28,816 bases of DNA from Nymphaea colorata (taxonomy: Eukaryota > Streptophyta > Magnoliopsida > Nymphaeales > Nymphaeaceae), in contig NW_022205236.1 of assembly GCF_008831285.2 (NCBI RefSeq), positions 1 to 28,816 on the forward strand, written 5' to 3'. Positions 19,452 to 28,816 of the stretch are shown piece after piece. Position 1 is the first letter of the stretch, and each line of letters begins with the position of its first letter. Under the pieces are notes generated by a model. It saw nothing but the letters and a program-made list of their open reading frames with translations, was not told the DNA's origin and did no database searches. The translations under genes and the position numbers were made by a program.

Positions 19452-20352
19452 ATGGCAACCCACCACCAGAACAAATCCCGCAGTTTCCTTGTCGAGTTCG
19501 TCTTCGGCGGAACTGCAGCCTACATCTCCAAGTCCATCGCCTCTCCCATCGAGGTCGTCAAGCTGCGTCTGCAGGTCCAGGACGCCCTCATCCAGAAGGG
19601 CGTCATCGCGTACCGCTACGGAGGTATTGCCGACTGCTTCCGCAGACTATACATCGAAAACGGCATTGCTGCCTTCTTCAAGGGCAACGCCACCAACGCC
19701 CTCCGCTTCTTCCTCACGCAGGCTCTCAACTTCTCCTTCAGGGACCTCTTCCGCAAGGTCATCGAGGAGAGGTACGGCGCGAGCAAGTTCCTCGGCAACC
19801 TCGTGGCCGGCGCGGCAGCTGGCGCCTCCACGCAGATGATGGTGTACCCGCTTGACTTCGCGAGGACCAGGCTGGCCAACCAGGCCAAGAGCGGGAACGG
19901 AGGCGAGTACAACGGCCTGCTCGATTGCATACGCAAAACCTATCGTAGCGATGGCTTGGAGGGCCTCTACCGCGGTTTCACTGTGTCCTGCCTGTGCATG
20001 GTGATCTACCGGGGCTTTTACTTCGGGATTTACGACTCGATGCGTCCCTACCTGCCGCACCACTTGGAGGAAAACATGGTCCTGACCTTCTGCATGGGTT
20101 ACTTTGCAGCCATCGTTCGGGAGCGCTGTCCTACCCGCTGGACACGGTGCGACGCAGGATGATGATGACTTCTGGGGAGTTGGTGAAGTTCTCGGGGACG
20201 TCGAGTGCATGCGGAAGATCCACAGCGAGGGCGGTTGGAAGGCCTTCTTCCGAGGAGGGGCCGCCAACATCGTGGGCGGAGTGACGGGGGCAGCAGTCTT
20301 TTCGATCTACGACAGGATGAAAGTGGAATTCCAGAAGAAGCATAACATATGA
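19452..20352 (+). CDS. Mitochondrial ADP/ATP carrier
   Basis: A 300-aa product with the three-fold mitochondrial carrier repeat. Signatures: SPIEVVKLRLQVQ (repeat 1), YPLDFARTRLANQ (repeat 2) and YPLDTVRRRMMM (repeat 3). The RRRMMM motif is diagnostic for ADP/ATP carriers, and the length equals the family norm. It exchanges cytosolic ADP for matrix ATP across the inner membrane. N-terminal FGGTAAYISKSIASPIE matches the first helix. Two single-base losses are needed in conserved sequence: the TT at 20116-20117 (AIVSGALSYPLD) and the GGGG at 20194-20197 (KFSGDVECMRKI). As the essential repeat-3 motif lies between them, assembly error is the likelier explanation. No intron. Confidence 0.93.
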
Positions 20353-20687
20353 TCGGTTTTATATTTCTTGTAGTCGCATCCCATCCTCAGTCACTAATCC
20401 CCTCGATATGCTGCTTGAAGGCGGGAAAAAGTATGTGTTTTATTTTCGGTAGGGCATGTTGAATGATGAAATATGATAAATTCCGATGGCGTGATCAAAT
20501 TTGATTAAGCCACCTCACTCCATAATCCAATAATTTTTTGCAAGTAGGTTTTAAGGGGCATTATTCAAATTGGGGCTGCTCATTTGCTTCCTTATCTTCG
20601 CTGCTGGTCGTGTGCAATGCTGGGCGTGTGCGGAGTGCGAGTTTGATGATATTTCTACGTTTTAATAATAATAACTTGAATCGCGTG
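20353..20687. other. Spacer between ADP/ATP carrier and CDPK
   Basis: 335 bp, AT-rich for the most part. An open frame reaches upstream of the CDPK start from about 20538 (start VGFKGHYSNWG or similar), but the MGNSC start at 20688 fits myristoylated CDPKs far better. No separate gene seen. Confidence 0.45.
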
Positions 20688-22195
<1,508 letters not shown>

Positions 22196-22230
22196 TTTTT
22201 TGAACTATAATAATCTTCACACCATCATCC

Positions 22231-23185
22231 TCAGTAAATTTACGCCAGCATGCATCTCACGCTTCCTCCCCCGTACTTCTCTATCGTGCTGATGTCCGTT
22301 GCGAGAATGGATGCGTGCTTGGTGATTATGTCTTGCTGCTATTTAGTGTAAGCGCCGAGCGCCTTTCGGCTCATCGCTAGTATATTGCAGTTGTTTCTTC
22401 CTTGGACCATGAGGCAGTTGCCTGCGAAATTTGCAATTTGGTCTTCACCCAGTTCGATTATGTCCCTTTTCGATGATTACAAGAGAGCCTGGACTTGCTT
22501 TCGCTATGATTCGTCATCGATGCAGTTGAGGCAAGCTGCAGCAACGCCTTCCCCTATCCACATCATTACGTTTGTGTGGTATATTAGCTCCCTCTTCCCA
22601 TCGACTGTCTGGTAGGCGCGGAAGGAACACCCTTTGAAGCCATTCTACGTGCAGAATTGGTGGAAAAGCTGCTAATTGGTCCTCGGACTGATGGCTGCAT
22701 AGGCTATTTTGTGCGTTCTATCCAAGACCATGCTTCCCGTTCCCTAAAGATACATGCCCTCATTCTATCTGGCAGAGTAATCTTTCAAAAGACTGTGGGA
22801 GATTCCATGCTATGTGAGTTTGGAGAAGATATCGATGCTGCGCTAGAGTCTACGATTGGGTGCAAACATAGGATACAGTATGAACTTTCCCTTTGAGTGG
22901 AAGGAAACCCAGTTGTTGGGGAAGACAGAGTCAGGAGTATCATTCTTGCCACTGTCTTGAGCGACGATAACTTTTACCCTGCAATGGTGAGGAGTTAGCA
23001 AGGCAGTCAAACTATTTGGTTGCATCCTTATTGATATTCTGCAGTTCTTCCGCCTCATTCGATGCCTGGTAGAAGTTGTTTTATACGGTCATCTCGTTGG
23101 ATCTGAAGCTGAACGGTCGTATCATGAGCACGGTTGATGCGAGGAGTTACTATTGGGTTTGGCAGTTTTCCTGCTGGGATTGCAT
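22231..23185 (-). CDS. CtlX-like protein of the arginine deiminase/amidinotransferase superfamily
   Basis: About 318 aa, ATG 23185 to TGA 22231-22233; the two genes at 22195/22231 converge. Family motifs in order: STVLMIRPFSF near the start, VIVAQDSGKNDTPDSVFPNN, NWVSFHSKGKFILYPM, APNRRLERS, YLEGTGSMVLDR, ISPRTNEQL, IYHTNVMMWIGE, NFAGNCLMVQG, and a C-terminal catalytic Cys in YGGGSVRCMLAE. These are the hallmarks of CtlX/citrulline-utilisation and related guanidine-modifying enzymes, a pentein fold. Substrate presumably a guanidino compound (arginine derivative), but not determinable here. Several Glu at family-conserved positions are UAR codons. Two single-base losses (22977-22979 CCC; 22989-22992) lie between FDCLAN and GVKVIVAQD. 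Mostly known from bacteria, so lateral origin is possible. Confidence 0.88.
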
Positions 23186-23322
23186 AGTTTATATGTGAGG
23201 AATAGGATTATTAATTTACTTGAATATGGTTGAGGGAGTGAAAATGTTGGAAAATTAATGGAGGATCGATCGGTATTAGATTTAGAAGGAATGATCGATT
23301 AATTAAAATAGAACAATTATTT

Positions 23323-23777
23323 ATGAAAATTCACCTCCCCACCATCAAGGGCCCCACCCACCGCTCCCACTTCAGAATCAACGCTCCTCTTCCCTCCAAG
23401 AACGATATTCCCAAATTGGCCATCAAATAAGTCTCCTCGTCCTCTGCAGCCAACCTCACCCAGCTCCACAACGAGCCCCTAGCCGAAGAAAAGCGTCCTT
23501 CCCTGCACTCCAAATCCATGATGAAGATAAGCAAGGAACTCTCCTCCCTTAACGTCAACAAATACGTGGAGAAGGTGTGGCTGATCCGGAGGATCGGCGA
23601 CCTCCTCAACGAGGACAATCGCCTCCTCAGTGCCAAGCGCAGAAAACTCAAGAGAAAACTGAACAAGAAGTTTAGGGAATTTAACAGGAACTCCAACAAG
23701 CTGCTCAATTTGATCAACGAAGAGGGAACCTCGCTGACGGAGCCGAGGTTAGGCACATCCAGTAGATTCTCAAATGA
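23323..23777 (+). CDS. Basic coiled-coil protein, unknown
   Basis: Starts MKIHLPTIKGPTHRSHF. The first 70 residues look disordered (Ser, Pro, Lys). A highly basic helix follows (LSAKRRKLKRKLNKKFREFN) within a predicted coiled coil. If one base is missing near 23740 the protein ends EPEVRHIQEILK with TGA at 23775-23777 (about 151 aa). Read as printed, the frame stays open to TGA 24052 and would fuse with the next small gene. The first option is preferred because 23778-23856 is AT-rich and featureless. No family recognised. Confidence 0.55.
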
Positions 23778-23856
23778 TGCCATCGAGTTGCCTTATTTCC
23801 TCCCTTCTTTTACATTGTTTCATACATAATACGCATATTTTAATATTAATTAGGGT

Positions 23857-24054
23857 ATGTAGAAGAAGGGAAACCAAAAGACCAATCCCCTGGAAATCAT
23901 CGATAACAGGGTCTTCAAGTCTTGCGTCTCAAAGTGCTGCACGAGAGACCATACCAACTTGGCGGGAGAATCAATACACCATACCGTGTATCAATGCCTT
24001 GAGCATTGCGGGCATAAGTGGCAGCAGGTGAGAATCATGAAGGATTTTTAATGA
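23857..24054 (+). CDS. Small twin-CX3C protein (tiny-Tim-like, tentative)
   Basis: A 65-aa frame starting MEKKGNQKTNPLEIIDN and ending at TGA 24052-24054. It has FKSCVSKC followed by CLEHCGHKWQQ, two CX3C pairs separated by about 20 residues. This recalls the Tim8/9/10/13 chaperones of the mitochondrial intermembrane space, which have the same size and the pattern F..C...C ... C...C..KW/KY. The spacing is longer than usual (11-16) and an extra Cys follows the first pair, so the assignment is tentative. It could instead be the C-terminal exon of the preceding gene, which is in the same frame. Confidence 0.45.
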
Positions 24055-24193
24055 TTCTTTATTGCTTTCTCGTGATCGATCACATATACATAACGAAGGG
24101 GATAATTCATATGGCTGCTAGCTTGAGCTCGGGCATTAAAACTGGGATGATATTCGCTATCAAGAAGTAAAAAAAGTCGAATAAGTATGTGAA

Positions 24194-25346
24194 TCATACG
24201 CAAATTAGTTCCTCAGAAGACATGCTGTACTTCTCTTCGTTTCTTTTCAGGATATCCTCCATGCTGCCGAAGATTCTCTTGAAGCTTTCCCGGTCGAGGT
24301 AGGCCACACGCACGGAAGTTTGAGCCTTTACGCTTGCCTGTCTGCAGACGTCGTGCAGGAGGGCCAGTTCTCCGAAGTATTCTCCCTCCTTGTACTTGTA
24401 GACCACACGTGGCAGCTCATATGCGGTTTCTGTCTTTTCTGCCACCAGCTGGCCTTCGAGGATGATGTAGAACTTGCTTCCCTGCTCTCCCTGCTTGATC
24501 ACGTATTGGCCTTCCTCGTATCTTTCCTCTTTGAGTATGTCCAGGAACTGTTACCTATGTAAAAGATTTAATACCTTCCACAGCGTTGATGGAAGAAAAA
24601 ACTTCGATTTTGTCGATGACGCTCTTGTAGAGTTCTCGCTTCTTGAAGGCGGCCTGCTTGACCACTTGGCTGAAGGTGATCCTGTCCAGTTTGTAGAGCT
24701 TTCCAGGCTCCTTGCAGATGATGGTGGCGGCCCTGGGGGCATTGTACATGAGAGCCAATTATCCAAAGGCCTACCCATGGCTGTAGGTCTTGAGATATCT
24801 CTCCTCTCCGTCGATGAGCTTATAGCAATCGTATTTTCCGCTTTGGACGATGAAGAGGTCATCCCCCCTATCCCCCTCGGCGATGACCTTGTCGTCGGCT
24901 TCGTAATCCTTCTATCCCATGGCCTTGATCAGCGTCTCCTCATCTCTTGAGTCGATATTTTGGAAAAGGATGGAGTTTCTGATGAGTGACTTGATGAGAA
25001 GGGTGGTTTCTTGATCCTTGGGCACCTCTGCGATCTCTACAGTCTCTTTCTTGTTGAAGCTGCCGAAGACTTCCTCCGAGATGGCGATCCTGCTGCGTGA
25101 TTTCCCCTGAGCCTTCTTCTTGATGAGTTTGGCTTCGAGTTCGGCGACGCCCTGTTTCTCTTCCTCTGCGTCTGAATCCGAGTCATCGGCCTTGCGATGT
25201 TTGTCGGCATAGTCCTTGAGCCAAGAGATGGCAAAGGCGACGGGATTGGCGGGTCTGCTCTTGACCAGACTGTAGACGAGAGGTTAGATAAAAACGTTGA
25301 CCTGGGAGGAAATGTACTCCTTAATCTCAATTTTCTTCGATTACAT
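24194..25346 (-). CDS. cAMP-dependent protein kinase regulatory subunit
   Basis: About 377 aa, ATG 25346, TGA 24194-24196. The N-terminus has an RIIa dimerisation/docking domain (EYISSQVNVFIEPLVYSLVK, then ANPVAFAISWLKDYADKH). An acidic linker follows, then an inhibitor site SRSRIAISEEV with Ala at the phospho-acceptor position (pseudosubstrate). Then two cyclic-nucleotide-binding domains: site A AFGELALMYNAPRAAT (the invariant Glu is TAA at 24759-24761) and site B YFGELALLHDVCRQASV. It should hold the catalytic subunit inactive until cAMP binds, and anchor it through the RIIa domain. One 20-nt intron at 24555-24574 plus one base missing near 24553 gives EGEQFLDILKEERY. The upstream membrane-protein gene ends only 21 bp before this start. 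Confidence 0.92.
24555..24574 (-). other. 20-nt intron in PKA-R gene
   Basis: Minus-strand GTATTAAATCTTTTACATAG, exactly 20 nt. It lies between the two cNMP-binding domains and is much more AT-rich than the flanking exons. A one-base loss just downstream is still required. Confidence 0.75.
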
Positions 25347-25367
25347 TTGAATTATATAGAACAAATA

Positions 25368-25924
25368 TCAACGCGAATATAACTTCCCATCAACCTTCCA
25401 TACCCCACCACCATCAGACCAACTGGCGCGAAGAGAACTCTTCTTGTCGAAGGGGTTTTAGAGGTAATGATTATTGCTACTGCTTAGAGATTTCTTGGAA
25501 CTGTTTGAACTGGCAGATCGACGATTTTTAATTTCATCATCTTAGCTTTTTTCCTTTTGTTATGAGTGGGTGCTCTGTTTGGACGCCCTGGGGACCTTAT
25601 TGACGATGATTTTTGGAATTTCTTCTTTCATTTCAATTTCAATTAGTTTTGCGGCCTTTCTTCTTTCTTGATCCTACTAATATTGCCTCTTTCTCTCTTC
25701 CGTGCGCTGCTTTCGCTTGCGGTAGCCCATGACCGCGTTTATGGCCACGCCGAGTATGAAAATGACGAGAATGCAGATGAACACGTCAGTCCAGCTGGAA
25801 TCATCCGAAGTATTGGAACACTGGTCTTTATCGAGGATTGGTTACCCTTGGACGTTGGACATTCTCCAGAGGAATTGCAACAGTTGAATTGGCAAAGAGG
25901 AGCCAGGCAGTTGGGATTATTCAT
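25368..25924 (-). CDS. Cys-rich single-pass membrane protein, unknown
   Basis: 178 aa after removal of one 20-nt intron (25826-25845), with no further correction. Start MNNPNCLAPLCQFNCCNSSG: a short ectodomain with seven cysteines (C, C, CC, C, C after splicing to TSKDQCSN). One transmembrane helix follows at about residues 45-65 (VFICILVIFILGVAINAVMG), then a basic stop-transfer KRKQR, a Glu/Lys/Arg-rich helix and a Ser-rich tail. No signal peptide; a type III membrane topology is inferred. Short Cys-cluster plus TM proteins of this form occur in other ciliates, with no known role. It ends 21 bp upstream of the PKA-R start on the same strand. Confidence 0.72.
25826..25845 (-). other. 20-nt intron in Cys-rich TM gene
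   Basis: Minus-strand GTAACCAATCCTCGATAAAG, exactly 20 nt. Joins the Cys-rich exon (ECPTSK) to DQCSNTSDDSSWTDVF and the TM helix. Confidence 0.9.
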
Positions 25925-26094
25925 ATGGGTCTTTGATTTATTTGATTTAATGTAAACTATTCTCGTCAGAATAAGAAGCCTGCTCGTCGATTTTCATATG
26001 TCCATTACAGAAACTCCTCAAGATCAAGAGTACGATGTATTGGGATTAATTTTATTCCAAAGATGGCTTTGATAAAAATGAAAAAAATTAACCA

Positions 26095-26625
26095 TCAATA
26101 TTTAAGCATCTCCATTATCACCCCCGACTCATATTTGAACTTCTCTCTTTCCTTGCGTCCCTTCAACTGCTTCCCCGAAGTTATATTCGAATCCCCGAAG
26201 GGATCATAATCAAACACTGCAGCGAAAGAATTGGCTTTATCATGGTCGATTCCGTTATTTTTTTATGATCTCCTAGCTTATCTAAAATCTGTAGGTTTGC
26301 TCCTCACCCTGTTGTGAGTGATAGGGTTTGTTCGATGCTTTTTTATTGCTAAGTTCGTGTGTAATTTTGGCAAGCAGAGGCAGTTTGATTCAGGCTGGAC
26401 CTATGCCAAGGCAGCGTGGATTATTTTCAGCGCTAATAATCGATTAAATCCTTCGTCTACAAGTTTGGTCGATGAAAAGGAATAAAAAGTTTCTATCCTT
26501 TCTCGATGCGAGGATGATTATTTTAGAGGAGTCTACTTACTCTCTTTTTTCCGAGGCGTATCTTGATTGGTTCTATTATTTCTGTTGAACTATCGATCGT
26601 AGATGGACCAAGGACTAATCTGCAT
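26095..26625 (-). CDS. Hypothetical 176-aa protein
   Basis: Open from ATG 26625 (MQISPWSIYDREFNRNNR) to TGA 26095-26097 with six UAR codons read as Glu. The composition is that of a soluble protein: a charged Lys/Glu/Ser region, a small hydrophobic patch (VDEGFNRLLALKIIHAALAE), and a charged C-terminus (GKQLKGRKEREKFKYESGV). No recognised domain. An open frame of this length without TGA can arise by chance a few percent of the time, so coding is only moderately likely. The region is AT-rich like the rest of this end. Confidence 0.45.
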
Positions 26626-26843
26626 GGTGATTATTATTATAAGCCTATCCCTACTAGTGAATAACAGTATGAGTTTATTTGTCGAGGAAATATAGAAATC
26701 GTCAACTAGCTTTCATTTTAGATGATAATATCTCCCACCACTCCTATGGCACTCCTTGGTAATTTCCACTCTGGAGAACCAGATGGATAAACCTCATAAA
26801 AAAAATAAGGAAAAATGATTGCAAACGTATAAAAGATATGATT

Positions 26844-27005
26844 ATGCCATACCCAACTGCCAATCGTCAGTTAATAGTGTTTTTAATTTTGAATTTTAGG
26901 GGTCAGCTGATAAGGAAAGTCAACAAAAAACATACTGATCATTTGCTTACCATCATAAGAGAGGCAGAAAAGGCCATATCCAACGCTTCCCATCATTAAT
27001 CGTGA
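26844..27005 (+). CDS. Marginal 53-aa ORF
   Basis: MPYPTANRQLIVFLILNFRG start, ending ...REAEKAISNASHHES with TGA 27003-27005. It has a hydrophobic stretch then a charged helix. It may be an exon of a larger gene or chance; no motif recognised. Confidence 0.25.
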
Positions 27006-27875
27006 TTTTTTATCTCAAGTCATTTGTAAAGGTAACACTAATCTAGAAATTTCTGTATGCTATATGGGTTAACGTCAACGAGCTATTTTAATATTACGAA
27101 AATTCAATCTTAAATACGTTGTTATTGGACGCTTCATCCCATTTTATGCTTGGGGTGAGTTTGTGGGTATGGGGAAGATGTTTTTTAAATCTTAATCCAT
27201 CAGAAAATCTATAAAAAACATGGGATTGAGTACGACAATATGCAAATTAAACTTTTTTAGAGTGATTAAACCATCAATCCGTTTCATTTCCCCTGTGGAA
27301 ACAAGCGCCTAATAAAAAAAATCCCCATTTCGCCAACCCATTCTTCAGTTTATCTCGCAATTACTATCGATGCATGACACTTGGAAGCAAACTTGCCTAC
27401 CCGAAATATAAGAATTTTCCGTGGAATCATTTAACACTGATCCTCCTACCGCCCTCCCGACCAATTATACGACCATATGGCATAGAAAAATAGATGATAA
27501 CATGAAACTCCCACAAATAAAACACTTCCATTTTGAATCGATTTTTCCGGAGGGACTTTATCCGTCCCATACCTAACCTCAAAAGCGGCTTTGCTCCTCG
27601 GAGAAGTGTTAGAATTAGCGATTTGAACATCCATAAGCTTCTGATTATTTTTTTCCTCTTTTTTCTTATATTTAATTGGCTGATCTCAAAGGCCGAAAAG
27701 AGGGCATTCCGCTAATAGGCAAAAGCAAAGATCGTCCATTTATGGACGGGGAAGCTGGGTCCTGCAAGAAAAGGTATAATTTTTCTTCAACATCCATATC
27801 CTCCCTATGTTTAAATAGGCAGACTACAGTTTTAAAGAATATAATATTTATTACCAGCAGTGCATTCAATAAAAA
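27006..27875. other. AT-rich region without a convincing gene
   Basis: About 870 bp. Several short frames are open on both strands (for instance minus 27446-27935, which stays open when UAR = Glu), but composition and lack of motifs do not single one out. It contains many A/T runs. It may hold a poorly conserved gene, the promoter of the last gene, or a replication origin; nothing decisive was seen. Confidence 0.4.
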
Positions 27876-28535
27876 ATGAGCTATCTGACTATAGTCCCTA
27901 ATTGCTATTACGCCCCCAGTACCCAAATGTCCCAAATCTCCGCCTCCTATGTTTTAAATCAAAACCAGTTCAACAACAATCCCGTTTTGGGCTACCTCAG
28001 CAGAGCCCTCGCATTCAGTTTGAATCAATACCAGCAGAACTACCAACCCATGACTTAAAGGACCGAGCCAGAACCCCACTCCTCCAAAATGGAAAGCGCC
28101 ACATAGGAAATTTCCCCTAAGGCTTTAGAAATTTTATAATCTAATGAAGAAAATAAAGAAATTCAGGAAAACAACATAATTAGAGAAGATAGGACCGCCA
28201 ATGAGTCCACCATTGTGGCCTAGGAGAAAGAGAACAAGAAAGAAGTCCTTGCCTTCACCCAGCATGACATCCAGATGGACAGGTAAAAAAACAGCAAGCA
28301 AATTCAATCTTCCAAGAGAAGAGGAAAGAAAGGGAGATCGGATGAAGGAAGTGACTTCGTTGTACCCATCCCTGAGGTCAGCCTCATTGAAACAGCCTCG
28401 CTTCCTCTTTTCCCCATGGACAGTTTCTAGCTTAGTCGCAAGAGGGAGGAGATGATGATGAGGAGAGTAGCAGAGGGAGGCCAGTTCATCAAGAACAAGA
28501 AGGACAAGAGAGAGATTCGGATGCTCAGTAATTGA
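27876..28535 (+). CDS. Charged 219-aa protein next to the right telomere
   Basis: An unbroken frame from ATG 27876 to TGA 28533-28535. Asn/Gln/Tyr-rich N-terminus (MSYLTIVPNCYYAPSTQMSQ), Glu-rich middle (LESNEENKEIQENN; UAR codons included) and a strongly basic C-terminus (KIQSSKRRGKKGR-type clusters, VAEGGQFIKNKKDKREIRML). Predicted largely disordered, with possible nuclear signals. No family recognised. The run of UAR codons inside the Glu-rich part fits the Glu code. Confidence 0.65.
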
Positions 28536-28781
28536 GCTCCAATAATTGATGTGTTTATTTTTTTTCTTCCTATATCGGAAACAGAATTATAGCAGTATAA
28601 TGAAGGGAAGGATGGAGGGGCATCGAATTGAGCTTTTTGGAAAGATGAGATAAGTTTTGATTATTTTTGTATGGTATAGAAGCATAGGTGAATAAGGAAT
28701 CAACTATTATGATAACACAATGAATCACATAAATAATTAACAACTATGAACAATTTATTATCGTTAAGGTGTGATGTGGTT
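28536..28781. other. Right subtelomeric spacer
   Basis: About 246 bp of AT-rich DNA between the last stop and the telomere, with no gene seen. Confidence 0.5.
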
Positions 28782-28816
28782 GTTGGGGTTGGGGTTGGGT
28801 TGGGGTTGGGGTTGGG
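28782..28816. repeat. Right telomere, (GGGGTT)n with one GGGTT unit
   Basis: GGGGTT repeats to the last base. One unit at 28797-28801 is GGGTT, lacking a G. The orientation (G-rich 3' end) is correct for a chromosome end. Confidence 0.95.

Noticed and set aside
19647-20270. 207-aa minus-strand frame
   Set aside because: Antisense shadow of the ADP/ATP carrier.

Overview
This is a complete linear macronuclear minichromosome of a ciliate, 28.8 kb from telomere to telomere. It opens with about 15 CCCCAA repeats and closes with GGGGTT repeats. The stop-codon usage points to a peritrich (Vorticella/Campanella-like oligohymenophorean). TGA is the only stop, and in-frame TAA/TAG fall where conserved proteins require glutamate: EF-hand position 12 and the kinase DLKPEN motif, the JmjC iron ligand, the cAMP-site FGEL motif of PKA-R, and the LEGTGS and RRLER motifs of a CtlX-type protein. 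So UAR = Glu (NCBI table 30), not the Tetrahymena/Paramecium code in which UAR = Gln. This is inference from the sequence alone.

Gene structure is very compact. There are about 25 genes on both strands, with intergenic spacers usually 20-350 bp. I found 14 introns, all exactly 20 nt, GT...AG, and mostly starting GTA. Many remaining frame breaks are single-nucleotide losses in short homopolymers. They sit inside strongly conserved domains, so I read them as assembly errors (or, less likely, mutations) and annotate through them.

Layout, left to right: LRR+IQ protein (+); AIM24-like protein, HTH protein, four-pass membrane protein and a 620-aa unknown protein (all -); MORN-repeat protein and a UBE3B/UBE3C-type HECT E3 ligase (+); two diverged copies of a 137-aa unknown protein (-) separated by a near-identical 324-bp fragment of a downstream esterase gene; two tandem secreted pectin-acetylesterase/Notum-family hydrolases (+); a ciliate-type HTH protein and a KDM4-like JmjN/JmjC demethylase (-); a small basic protein, a mitochondrial ADP/ATP carrier and a CDPK (+); a CtlX-like amidinotransferase-fold protein (-); a basic coiled-coil protein and a tiny-Tim-like protein (+); a PKA regulatory subunit and a Cys-rich single-pass membrane protein (-); an AT-rich tail with a 176-aa unknown (-), a marginal 53-aa ORF (+), and a 219-aa charged protein (+) next to the right telomere.

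The genes do not form one pathway. Signalling genes (Ca2+-dependent kinase, cAMP receptor), chromatin/HTH factors, mitochondrial proteins and ubiquitin ligation sit side by side, as expected of a fragmented ciliate macronuclear genome. The most unusual features are the uniform 20-nt introns, the UAR=Glu code visible at catalytic residues, and the esterase/unknown-protein duplication region at 12.4-16.8 kb.
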